Below are positions 1 to 6,894 of a DNA stretch of 64,000 nt, piece after piece. The notes below the pieces were generated by a model that did no database searches, was not told the origin of the DNA, and saw only the letters and a program-made list of their open reading frames with translations. The DNA is from Candidatus Aenigmatarchaeota archaeon (lineage in GTDB: Archaea; Aenigmatarchaeota; Aenigmatarchaeia; QMZS01). The stretch lies in assembly GCA_016932615.1 (NCBI GenBank), contig JAFGCN010000027.1, forward strand, positions 1 through 64,000, read 5' to 3'. The position numbers and the translations under genes are program-made. Each line of letters opens with the position of its first letter. Position 1 is the stretch's first letter.

Positions 1-19
1 GGATAAATCGCCCAAATAA

Positions 20-27
20 GTTATATA
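20..27 (+). promoter_or_regulatory. TATA-like box of the first gene
   Basis: An AT-only element (TTATATAT) lies 24 bp before the ATG at 44, so transcription would begin at or just before the start codon. This is the leaderless arrangement seen before many genes in the window. Inferred from spacing only. Confidence 0.5.
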
Positions 28-43
28 TGCCCAAAGGGTTATT

Positions 44-1546
44 ATGGCAGCGGATTTGTCGGTGGGCATTGCTATACTTTTTCTTGCAGTAATTTTCTTA
101 GATAGGTTAACCGGTTTCTTTAATAATATATTTAATTTTTTTAGTGGGGTTAGGTCTTGTTTGAGCAACAGTAAGGAAGATGAAAAGCAAAAATTCAAGG
201 AAATACATACTAGGGGAGTCCTAAATGCTGTCGGGCAGAAAAAGCCGGAAAAACGCACGTACGCTTACCTTTATCAGGAATTATCTAGACATCATTCCGA
301 AGATATAAAAAGAGCCAAAAACAAGTATTTTCAGGTAAACCCCATATACTTCCAGAAAACTCTTTCGGGCGTAAATTTGGACATCAAGGACAAATCTTTG
401 TACAGTTATCCTCTGTTCTATAAGAAAAGTTGGATTAGAAGCATGAGCAAGGGTAGATTTGGAGTAAGCTTAACACCTCTTGATTTGGGTTATCTGGAGA
501 GAGAGCTTGGACATGAAGATTCAGACAATGCCAAAGGTCATGAGCTTGGCGGGGGAAAAGGAAAGCAATTCCTTAAACACTTTGGCATTTCTGATTACGT
601 AGATTTTCTGAGGAAGGACTGCGAAATGGGGGATAATTTCTGGGATCAGGATACCTACGATATATTTAAAGTAAGGGAGGTTAGTGATGGTATTGTCTTG
701 TCCTGTTGCAGTGGAAGTTACTTCAATTTTATAAAGACCTATGAATTGTGCCAGAAAGAATTTTATTATAATCATGCTCACAGGAAAAATACTTTTGTCC
801 TTAGAAAAGCCATAAAATTCAATTTCCTTGAGGATTTCAGAAAAAGACCTGCAAAAGTCGGGCTGAATGTTTTTTTGATAATGAAGCGAAAGGACGGGGG
901 TTACTCAACATTCCTTCAACAGAGAAGTGATAGGTTGATGGAATATCCGGGATACCTTGGAGTCGTGCCCTCAGGTACTTTTCAGCCGATGAGCGCAGTT
1001 AGGGGAGCTTACGAGGAGTACTCTTTTGCGTACTCCATTTTCAGAGAATTGTTGGAAGAATTTTTTAAGCTTGAGGGGGCAGTCAAAACTTATGATGGAG
1101 GAGACCCTCTCGGCATTTTTTGCTTACCTGTTGAAAAGAAATCTCTCAAACAGGTTTTTCCAGGAAAATATTTCCTTGAAGGCAATCCTAATCTGAAAAA
1201 GCTGTCTACAAAGAACTATGAGATAATTCCTACTGGATTCTTTATAGATATATCTTCATTTAAGCCTGAATTGACATTCATTTTACATATCAAAACTCCT
1301 GAACTTCATAACATAGTGCAAAAGTACCTTCTTTCGAGCTGGGAGGGCGGAATTGTAGAATATGATTTGGCTGGCAACATGGGGGGTGGAGATTTTTTCG
1401 AAAAGTTCTTAAGAATCCACCTCAATAATGGAAAAACAGTTCCGGCAGGAGCAGTTGCAATATGTGAGGGTATGAGATGGTATCTGGATAATTTGGCTAA
1501 AGATTTTCCCATAGAAAGCAAAAAATTCTTGCGAGGTAAAAAGTAG
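44..1546 (+). CDS. Membrane-anchored Nudix-like protein
   Basis: A 500-residue protein. Residues about 5-25 form one hydrophobic segment, followed by a basic and Asn-rich stretch, so the protein is probably anchored with most of its mass in the cytoplasm. The C-terminal third (about 270-480) looks like a Nudix hydrolase fold: a beta-strand start VGLNVFLIMKRKDGG and, after G311, a box-like FRELLEEFF (334-342) that matches the REXXEE core of the Nudix box. The spacing between the glycine and REL is unusual, so the box is degenerate or carries an insertion. Residues 60-265 match nothing I recognise. Nudix enzymes cleave nucleoside diphosphates linked to other groups; the substrate cannot be read here. 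The start at 44 is supported by a TATA-like element 24 bp upstream. Confidence 0.6.
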   Translation: MAADLSVGIAILFLAVIFLDRLTGFFNNIFNFFSGVRSCLSNSKEDEKQKFKEIHTRGVLNAVGQKKPEKRTYAYLYQELSRHHSEDIKRAKNKYFQVNPIYFQKTLSGVNLDIKDKSLYSYPLFYKKSWIRSMSKGRFGVSLTPLDLGYLERELGHEDSDNAKGHELGGGKGKQFLKHFGISDYVDFLRKDCEMGDNFWDQDTYDIFKVREVSDGIVLSCCSGSYFNFIKTYELCQKEFYYNHAHRKNTFVLRKAIKFNFLEDFRKRPAKVGLNVFLIMKRKDGGYSTFLQQRSDRLMEYPGYLGVVPSGTFQPMSAVRGAYEEYSFAYSIFRELLEEFFKLEGAVKTYDGGDPLGIFCLPVEKKSLKQVFPGKYFLEGNPNLKKLSTKNYEIIPTGFFIDISSFKPELTFILHIKTPELHNIVQKYLLSSWEGGIVEYDLAGNMGGGDFFEKFLRIHLNNGKTVPAGAVAICEGMRWYLDNLAKDFPIESKKFLRGKK

Positions 1547-1608
1547 TTTTATAAACATATTGCAGATAAAAAACTACTCCCAAATATATATTTTAATGTA
1601 GTGTTAAA

Positions 1609-1824
1609 TCACTCTTTTTTCTCAATCGTCATAAAGCACTTTCCGCAGTAGTGCCTGATTTTGCCGTCAGCAAGCTTCCTTTTGCCCATAAAGACACCAG
1701 GGCCGCATTTTGGGCAGAATTCCCTGCTCCGGACCACTTTTTCGCCTTCCACCTTATAGAAGGAACTCTTCTTTACAAGCTTGTGCTTGGACTTTGACGG
1801 GTTCTTCTTCTCTTTCTTTGCCAT
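1609..1824 (-). CDS. rps27ae: 30S ribosomal protein S27ae (eS31)
   Basis: A 71-residue basic protein of the archaeal and eukaryotic small ribosomal subunit. It has a Lys-rich N-terminus and a four-cysteine zinc ribbon: FCPKCG near residue 38 and YCGKC near residue 59. In eukaryotes this protein is made as a ubiquitin fusion; the archaeal form, as here, stands alone. It is divergent from the S3 gene with only 32 bp between the two start codons, so both promoters must lie in that AT-rich gap. S24e, a frequent partner in other archaea, is not next to it. Confidence 0.92.
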   Translation of the reverse strand: MAKKEKKNPSKSKHKLVKKSSFYKVEGEKVVRSREFCPKCGPGVFMGKRKLADGKIRHYCGKCFMTIEKKE

Positions 1825-1856
1825 AATCTAGATTTAAAAATTTTATAAGATAAGTA
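1825..1856. promoter_or_regulatory. Compact bidirectional promoter between S27ae and S3
   Basis: Only 32 bp separate the divergent start codons of S27ae and S3. The gap is almost pure A/T and includes TTTAAAAATTTTATAA, which can be read as TATA-like on either strand. Both transcripts would have to be leaderless or nearly so. Confidence 0.45.
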
Positions 1857-2438
1857 ATGAAAGAAAAAATCTTCATAAAAAACGGAGTTCTGGAAGAAGA
1901 GATTTATGATTATCTTGTCGCACGGCTTAAGGACGTCAATTTCGAGGACGTACAGGTCCAACACCTGCCGACTTCCCTCAGGGTTCTTATATACACAACC
2001 CAGCCGGGAATGATTATCGGTGAGGGTGGCCAGACCATATCCTTGCTTACGGATGAAATAAGGAGGAAATTTGGGATTGAAAACGCTCAGATAGATATCC
2101 AGAGGATTGCTAACGACGTTTTAGCGCCAAGGATTATCGCCCACAATATCGCAAGAGGCCTTGAAAACAGGAAAAACTACCGAAAGCTGGCGGAATTCCA
2201 CATGAACCGGATAATGAGAAATGACAACGTCCTGGGGGCGGAAATAATCTTCCAGGGCAAATTCAGCGGCGCAAAGACGCACAAGGACAAGTTTATGAGG
2301 GGCTACATGAAGAAATCCGGGGATATGGCCGACAAATACGTAAGAAAGGGCTATGCGATGGCTCTTCCAAAGATGGGCTCAATAGGAGTCAAAGTCAACA
2401 TTTTCATGAAGCCGGAAGCAGTCGAGATGAGGAAATAG
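1857..2438 (+). CDS. rps3: 30S ribosomal protein S3 (uS3)
   Basis: A 193-residue protein. The N-terminal half is a type II KH RNA-binding domain with the GxxG loop in GMIIGEGGQTI (about residues 51-61). The C-terminal S3 domain contains ARGLENRKNYRK and GYAMALPKMGSIGVKV. It is slightly short for archaeal S3 and lacks a long C-terminal tail. uS3 shapes the mRNA entry tunnel of the 30S subunit. In most archaea it lies between L22 and L29 in the S10-type operon; here none of those genes is adjacent, so the operon has been broken up. Confidence 0.93.
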   Translation: MKEKIFIKNGVLEEEIYDYLVARLKDVNFEDVQVQHLPTSLRVLIYTTQPGMIIGEGGQTISLLTDEIRRKFGIENAQIDIQRIANDVLAPRIIAHNIARGLENRKNYRKLAEFHMNRIMRNDNVLGAEIIFQGKFSGAKTHKDKFMRGYMKKSGDMADKYVRKGYAMALPKMGSIGVKVNIFMKPEAVEMRK

Positions 2439-2486
2439 GTTTTCCTGTTTAATGCTCTGGTTTTTGCTGATTTTTATGAATTTGGC

Positions 2487-3539
2487 TTAAAATGCCTTAG
2501 AGGATTGCTTCTGGCTCTTTATTCCAAATATTGAACCTAGTAGCCCGGTTAGGGGGAAATCCATATCCAGGCGCCGTTTCCTGCCAAAAAGCAGATCTAA
2601 AAACCAGCATTTCTGCGGATCACCCATAAGCCGGTACGCTTTTCTCAACCAGTTTTGAAGCAATACCTCGCGTCCGAAGGCCTTTTTGCACCGTTTTTCG
2701 TACCTCAAAAATCCAGAGGGTTTTGCGCCTTCCAGCTCTTCTGAGGCGATACCAGCAGCGATAAGGGAGTAGATGATACCGCCCCCAGTGAGGGGTTTTG
2801 TCTGTCCCGCAGCGTTTCCCAGAAGAATTCCTTTGCCAAAAGAAGCCCGCTGGAGACCTACAGGGATTGTCCCGCAGCCGTCTTTGATAATCCTTAGGGG
2901 CATCTTTTCCCCCAAAAATACCTTTCCGTACCTTTTGGGGTCCTTTTCAGAGATAAGCCCGTATTCGACATGCCCTTTGCGTGGGGCAGTCCAGGCGAAA
3001 AGGTCGGAATACCGGGAGTCGAAAAAGACCTCATAAGCGTCTCCTGGCGGCTCTTTTGAGTAAAAAAACTGCCCCAGGTAGGTTTTTTTTGGCATATTTT
3101 TCAGAAAATGTCTTCCCACTAGGGAATTTGCCCCGTCACAGCCGATAATGTACTTTGCCTGGTGAGTGCCTCTGTTCGTGTGGACCGTGGCGCAGTTTTC
3201 GCTTTCTGTAATCTTAATAGCCCTCTCGGGCATTACCTCCAGGTTTTTCCTTGCCTGCTTCAAAAGGGATTTTTCGAGCTTTTCCTTGTCCAGCACAAGG
3301 GAGTCTATGTTAAGTTCATATCTTTTGGGGCCGCACCTGATAATCGCCTGTTTGACCTCTTTTTCGATTATGCCCCGTTCAAGGTCGAGAAAATCATGTA
3401 TTCGTGAGGAAACCAGCCCGGAGCAGCGCAGGGGCCCAAGGTTTTTGTGCTCTTCCAGCAGGAGGGCATTCTTGTTTCTCAGGATGCTCCCAAGCCGGAG
3501 CCCAGCAACACCGCCCCCGACAATTAGGTAGTCGTGCAT
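2487..3539 (-). CDS. Geranylgeranyl reductase family flavoprotein
   Basis: A 350-residue FAD-dependent oxidoreductase. The N-terminus has the dinucleotide-binding motif YLIVGGGVAGLRLG (residues 4-17), then LGPLRCSGLVS with the cysteine characteristic of geranylgeranyl reductases, and later GCDGANSLVGR and GNAAGQTKPLTGGG, the second and third FAD contacts. The family saturates double bonds of geranylgeranyl chains, in archaea mainly those of ether lipids such as digeranylgeranylglycerophospholipid. The role fits with the mevalonate genes at 44-47 kb. The exact substrate is inferred. It is followed by S3 in convergent orientation. Confidence 0.82.
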   Translation of the reverse strand: MHDYLIVGGGVAGLRLGSILRNKNALLLEEHKNLGPLRCSGLVSSRIHDFLDLERGIIEKEVKQAIIRCGPKRYELNIDSLVLDKEKLEKSLLKQARKNLEVMPERAIKITESENCATVHTNRGTHQAKYIIGCDGANSLVGRHFLKNMPKKTYLGQFFYSKEPPGDAYEVFFDSRYSDLFAWTAPRKGHVEYGLISEKDPKRYGKVFLGEKMPLRIIKDGCGTIPVGLQRASFGKGILLGNAAGQTKPLTGGGIIYSLIAAGIASEELEGAKPSGFLRYEKRCKKAFGREVLLQNWLRKAYRLMGDPQKCWFLDLLFGRKRRLDMDFPLTGLLGSIFGIKSQKQSSKAF

Positions 3540-3655
3540 TTATTTATCCCTTAAGGAATGACTTTGGCATTCCATTAATAACACTGCAGCCCAAATGGCT
3601 TATACCTGCCGCTAAACTGAGCTAAAAATTACCTAAGAATCAAATTAAAAGTGGC

Positions 3656-4210
3656 TTAGATTGACTTGTACTTGGAAACTGAGTCCTTGAATTCCTGAAC
3701 CTTGTTCTTGAGTATGACCAGGCCCCTTTTGATAATCTCTTCTTCCGGCAGGGTTGAGCAGCTTTCGACGCAGAGCTTTATTTTAGAAGGGTTTTTGTAC
3801 TCGTATGAAACCACTGCTGCCTGCCATTTGGCGTGCTCTTTTCCGGTTCCTGTCTGGGTCTTGCAGGTTAGGTCAAGCCGCTGGTTTTCAAGCAGCTCTA
3901 CGATAGGTATTTCCAGGTTCTCTATTGATACGTTTCCGTCTATTGGCTGCATATTGGCAGACATTACGGTCAGAGGCCCCTCAACCTTTAGCTTGAAGCT
4001 TCCTTCCCCCTTTACAGGGATGAGCCCAAGCCGGTGGGAGAGCATCTCGTCCTGGAGTGCTGAGTTGTTTTCCGTAATATTTACCTCCTCTATGGCGTTA
4101 AGCGGTATTTCGCTTATCATTATCCTTCTGAGAGCATTTGCGAAGCTGGGGGTTGAGTCTGTAAACTCTATTTCAGCACAGCTCTTGCTCTTTTTAACCT
4201 TCATTTCCAT
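3656..4210 (-). CDS. rpo3: DNA-directed RNA polymerase subunit Rpo3 (D), short form
   Basis: A 184-residue alpha-like subunit that dimerises with Rpo11 and starts assembly of archaeal RNA polymerase. Family signatures are FANALRRIMISEIP (about residues 23-36), the EMLSHRLGLIPV segment (about 54-65) and GTGKEHAKWQAA. Archaeal Rpo3 is usually about 250-270 residues. The difference lies after GKEHAKWQAAVVSYEY: the cysteine-rich ferredoxin-like domain that binds an Fe-S cluster in some archaea is absent and the chain goes directly to the C-terminal dimerisation helix. ATG codons at 4210 and 4204 are both possible starts. The usual neighbours S13, S4 and S11 are absent. Confidence 0.9.
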   Translation of the reverse strand: MEMKVKKSKSCAEIEFTDSTPSFANALRRIMISEIPLNAIEEVNITENNSALQDEMLSHRLGLIPVKGEGSFKLKVEGPLTVMSANMQPIDGNVSIENLEIPIVELLENQRLDLTCKTQTGTGKEHAKWQAAVVSYEYKNPSKIKLCVESCSTLPEEEIIKRGLVILKNKVQEFKDSVSKYKSI

Positions 4211-4306
4211 TTATTAACTACCGAAGAAAACCTTTTATAGCGGTGAAATCTTCACAAGACAAGCATTTCAAGCATTATCCATAAATTTATCGCTTGTTAT
4301 AGTTAT

Positions 4307-4543
4307 GGGCCTGTAGCTCAGCTGGTAGAGCGCTGCGTTTGCAACGCAGAGGCCGTGGGTGAGCCCTTTTCTTGCGAAGAAAAGGTTTCAATCCCAAAAG
4401 AAAGCAGTTTCCGCTTTGCGGAATAGCACCGTGAATTTAGTGGAACGCCGATAAGGCCTCCGTTAAGTTTACTTTTGGGGTGAAGACCTTTTTAGCCAAG
4501 TTATCCGGAAAAGGGTTTCCACAATCGAATCCCACCGGGTCCA
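4307..4543 (+). tRNA. tRNA-Ala (UGC) interrupted in the T-loop by about 164 nt
   Basis: Bases 4307-4360 supply a complete acceptor 5' strand (GGGCCTG), D-arm, anticodon arm CTGCG-TTTGCAA-CGCAG with anticodon TGC, variable loop and T-stem 5' strand GTGGG plus T54. The rest, TCGAAT, CCCAC, CGGGTCC and A, is at 4525-4543. Joining 4360 to 4525 gives the standard T-loop TTCGAAT and a paired acceptor with two G-U pairs. The 164 nt between (4361-4524) are structured. The ends pair as CCCTTTTC (4364-4371) with GAAAAGGG (4508-4515). A 10-bp helix joins 4391-4400 to 4472-4481, and hairpins form at 4409-4423 and, competing with the end pairing, at 4365-4385. I could not fit a canonical bulge-helix-bulge site. 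It could be an unusual intron or an insertion that kills the gene. Confidence 0.75.
4361..4524 (+). other. Structured intervening sequence in the tRNA T-loop
   Basis: This 164-nt segment splits the tRNA between positions 54 and 55. It has no ORF of note. Its ends are complementary (8 bp), and an inner 10-bp helix and a perfect TTCCGC-TTT-GCGGAA hairpin suggest a folded RNA. CCAC at 4519-4522 can also pair with the exon bases GTGG at 4355-4358, extending the stem across the junction. Confidence 0.6.
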
Positions 4544-4614
4544 TTAGTCTTATTTCATAATCGAACCTGAAGCCCCGAAGATGCTTTGGGTGCCATCCGA
4601 GCTTTAGTGAAGAA

Positions 4615-4639
4615 CGAGCATCCCACCAGGTCCATTAGT
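4615..4639 (+). repeat. Second, degenerate copy of the tRNA-Ala 3' end
   Basis: CGAGCATCCCACCAGGTCCA plus TTAGT repeats CGAATCCCACCGGGTCCA plus TTAGT at 4526-4548, 91 bp downstream. Its CAGGTCC pairs with the acceptor strand GGGCCTG with one wobble fewer than the first copy, but its T-loop has an extra base pair of letters and lacks TTCGA. Such duplications of a tRNA 3' end are typical scars of site-specific integration. Confidence 0.6.
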
Positions 4640-4693
4640 TTTTATATTTCTTCCTCTTACAGTAGGTTTACGTCTAAATTAAAGCTATATTTT

Positions 4694-5281
4694 ATGGCTT
4701 TGCAGGCTTTTTTGAAGGTTAATCCCAGCAGTATGGCGCAGAAGCTTAAGTACCCAAAGCTCCTTTTGCTCTGCTTCACGTTTGTCCTGGCTTTCTGGAT
4801 TTTCTCTTCCAGGAGCATGTTTTTGGTGAGGGAAACTCTTGCTTCTTTGGGCTATGCCGGGACTTTTCTTGCCGGAGTCGGCTATGCATATGGGTTTACC
4901 GCTGCCCCTGCAACTGCAATCCTGCTTGTGCTCGGGAAAAGCCAGAATCTTGTTATTGCCGGGCTGATTGGCGGCATCGGCGCGCTGGTTGCAGACCTTA
5001 TCATCTTCCGGTTCGTAACTCACTCTTTTTCGGATGAGCTTAAGATGCTTTCGGAAGAAAAGGTCTGTGTCCGCATAGGCAGCTTTGTGCCGTGCTTTCT
5101 TAGGAGCCACCTCATAATCCTTCTTGCCATTTTCGTGATGGCTTCCCCCCTTCCCGATGAAATGGCCGTCCTTCTTTTCGCGGCTACCGGAGTTGTTTCT
5201 ATAAGGACATTTTCAATGCTCTCTTTTATCCTGAACACTGCGGGGATTTTTACAGTTCTGGCCCTTGGCGGAATGATTTAA
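4694..5281 (+). CDS. Small polytopic membrane protein, possibly VTT/DedA-like
   Basis: A 195-residue protein with about five hydrophobic segments (roughly residues 20-38, 50-75, 80-105, 138-155 and 165-193). The stretch AGLIGGIGALVADLIIFRFV resembles the glycine and aspartate pattern of VTT/DedA-type domains, but the match is weak and I do not assign a function. The reading frame is open upstream to a TTG at 4586, but that part runs through the duplicated tRNA 3' end. The ATG at 4694, preceded by CTATATTTT, is therefore chosen. It converges with the next gene. Confidence 0.6.
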   Translation: MALQAFLKVNPSSMAQKLKYPKLLLLCFTFVLAFWIFSSRSMFLVRETLASLGYAGTFLAGVGYAYGFTAAPATAILLVLGKSQNLVIAGLIGGIGALVADLIIFRFVTHSFSDELKMLSEEKVCVRIGSFVPCFLRSHLIILLAIFVMASPLPDEMAVLLFAATGVVSIRTFSMLSFILNTAGIFTVLALGGMI

Positions 5282-5324
5282 GGGATCAAGCTATCGAACT
5301 TATACATCAAGAATTATGCCTGGG

Positions 5325-6497
5325 TTAGATTATGTTTAATGCTTCGCATAGACGAATCAGTTCTGTTTCCTTTATCGGTTCGGGAGAACCTGTTCTATAA
5401 GCTTCGAAAAATATTCTGTCAGTGTCTCTAATGAGCTTCTTTGTGTGGGGTGTGATTTCTACGCGTCTATTAGGCTCTCCATCAACATAGCACTGCTCTG
5501 CAGTGTAATAGCATTTTCCTCCGGATGGGAAGGGACCCATATCAGGAATAGACGAGCCTTCATCAAGCTCTAAGCTTTGGGTGGCCAGAGACAACTGGGC
5601 CATGCAGCTTTTGATGTCTGGAACTACAGGAAATATGCACGAGGTTAGGGCGGCAGAACCTTTCTTTTCACTTAACTCGTGGTCAATTCTGGATAGACCT
5701 ATTTCTCCTTTTGAAACATTCCCCAGGACATAATTCTGCATTCGGTTTGATCCTATGGAGGGGTTTATCCCGCAATCATTCATAAGCTTGCATTCGAATC
5801 CGTGACCTCGAAGGAGCTTTTCGTAAAAGTCCATCACCATCCCACCATATTTTTCAAGCTTGTCGTAGGGGGCCCTGAATAATTCTCTCCAAATTTGGGA
5901 CATAATCTCCTCTTCCCTCAGGTCGCTTCCAGCGTTTGGAATCAGGAATATCATTGTAGAAACGGGGCTTCCTTGCCATAGTACTTTGTCGTAAACTATC
6001 CTGCCTACGTATTGGCAGGGGTGAGTTAGGCCCCAATTTTCATATTTTTTAGACAGATCCTGTAAAGCAGTTTCTTCCCAATGTGCGCTAGTTAGGTTAA
6101 GAAAGTTGAAAGGCAGGTTCCTGTTGTCGAGGCAGAAAGGATAATCCCCGCCATTAAGTATAACCCTTTCAGATAACGTTTTATCGGGAATAGACGAACG
6201 TGCAATATTTACAAAGTCTATTCGGTTTTTGTCGGAATCGGAGACAAGCTTGGTTGTGAATCCAAAGGGGTCGGCGCCTTTAATCCGATAGCATTCCTCT
6301 GAATTTTTTCTGCCTGGGCTTGTGATGATGGCTCCCCTGCCCCCAGAATTAGTGTAAGCATCTCCATTTCTTGAACCGAAGAGGGGAAGCATCTCGGCGA
6401 GATGGGACGGTACCTCTCCTTCAAAGCGGCAACTAGCGTCGTATCTCTTCATAGGGACCTGGATCCGAAAGTTTTTCAATATTTTTGAGCGCACCAT
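5325..6497 (-). CDS. Unknown protein, about 390 residues
   Basis: I do not recognise this family. From the ATG at 6497 it reads MVRSKILKNFRIQVPMKRYD. It is rich in charged and aromatic residues, with no signal peptide or membrane segment from this start. Conserved-looking blocks include GGRGAIITSPGRKN and YRIKGADPFGF near residues 55-85, and GGMVMDFYEKLL near residue 225. The glycine-rich block followed by a lysine could be a nucleotide- or phosphate-binding loop, but that is only a guess. An upstream start at 6617 would add 40 hydrophobic residues and overlap the divergent DUF424 gene, so 6497 is preferred. The 104 bp to that gene would hold both promoters. Confidence 0.6.
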   Translation of the reverse strand: MVRSKILKNFRIQVPMKRYDASCRFEGEVPSHLAEMLPLFGSRNGDAYTNSGGRGAIITSPGRKNSEECYRIKGADPFGFTTKLVSDSDKNRIDFVNIARSSIPDKTLSERVILNGGDYPFCLDNRNLPFNFLNLTSAHWEETALQDLSKKYENWGLTHPCQYVGRIVYDKVLWQGSPVSTMIFLIPNAGSDLREEEIMSQIWRELFRAPYDKLEKYGGMVMDFYEKLLRGHGFECKLMNDCGINPSIGSNRMQNYVLGNVSKGEIGLSRIDHELSEKKGSAALTSCIFPVVPDIKSCMAQLSLATQSLELDEGSSIPDMGPFPSGGKCYYTAEQCYVDGEPNRRVEITPHTKKLIRDTDRIFFEAYRTGSPEPIKETELIRLCEALNII

Positions 6498-6600
6498 AGT
6501 AAAACTAATCCTTGAAGGTATTAAGTCTTCGGAAACATAGATATTTAAGCAAATACCCGGACCGACCAGCGCCCCAAGATAAAGCATCGGGAAATATATT

Positions 6601-6894
6601 ATGCAAATCGCATGCAAATTCTACCCTGGAAACCCTTCACTCCTAGCCGCATGTGATAGGGAGCTTCTCGGAAAAACATTGAAGAATGGGGAGCTTGATT
6701 TTCTGGTGCGGGAGAGCTTTTACTTCGAGCGTTTTGTTGGGTCACCTGAATTGGCTGAACTCCTTCGGGCCAGCCACATCGTAAACCTTGTCGGGGAAAA
6801 AGCCGTCGAGTGTTCCATAGCAAGCGGCATTGTTAATAGGAATAGCGTTAAACTTATAGATGGGGTACCCCATGTCCAGATTTACCGGATTTAA
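6601..6894 (+). CDS. DUF424 family protein
   Basis: A 97-residue protein of the archaea-specific DUF424 family. Diagnostic features are CDRELLGKTLKNGELDFLVRESFY (shown here only as its parts CDRELLGK and ESFYF), NLVGEKAVECSI near residues 62-73, and the C-terminal GVPHVQI. The function is not established; the family is broadly conserved in archaea and often lies near translation genes. The ATG at 6601 follows TATT in the leaderless-like context. Its 3' end overlaps the start of the next gene, so the two are probably co-transcribed. Confidence 0.85.
   Translation: MQIACKFYPGNPSLLAACDRELLGKTLKNGELDFLVRESFYFERFVGSPELAELLRASHIVNLVGEKAVECSIASGIVNRNSVKLIDGVPHVQIYRI

Noticed and set aside
4355-4530. 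Canonical bulge-helix-bulge splice site at the tRNA insert
   Set aside because: With the junctions fixed at 4360/4361 and 4524/4525, the 4-bp central helix (AGCC with CGAA) does not pair. GTGG with CCAC gives an internal loop instead.
4586-4693. N-terminal extension of the membrane protein from TTG 4586
   Set aside because: It would translate the duplicated tRNA 3' end; ATG 4694 with an AT-rich promoter is better.
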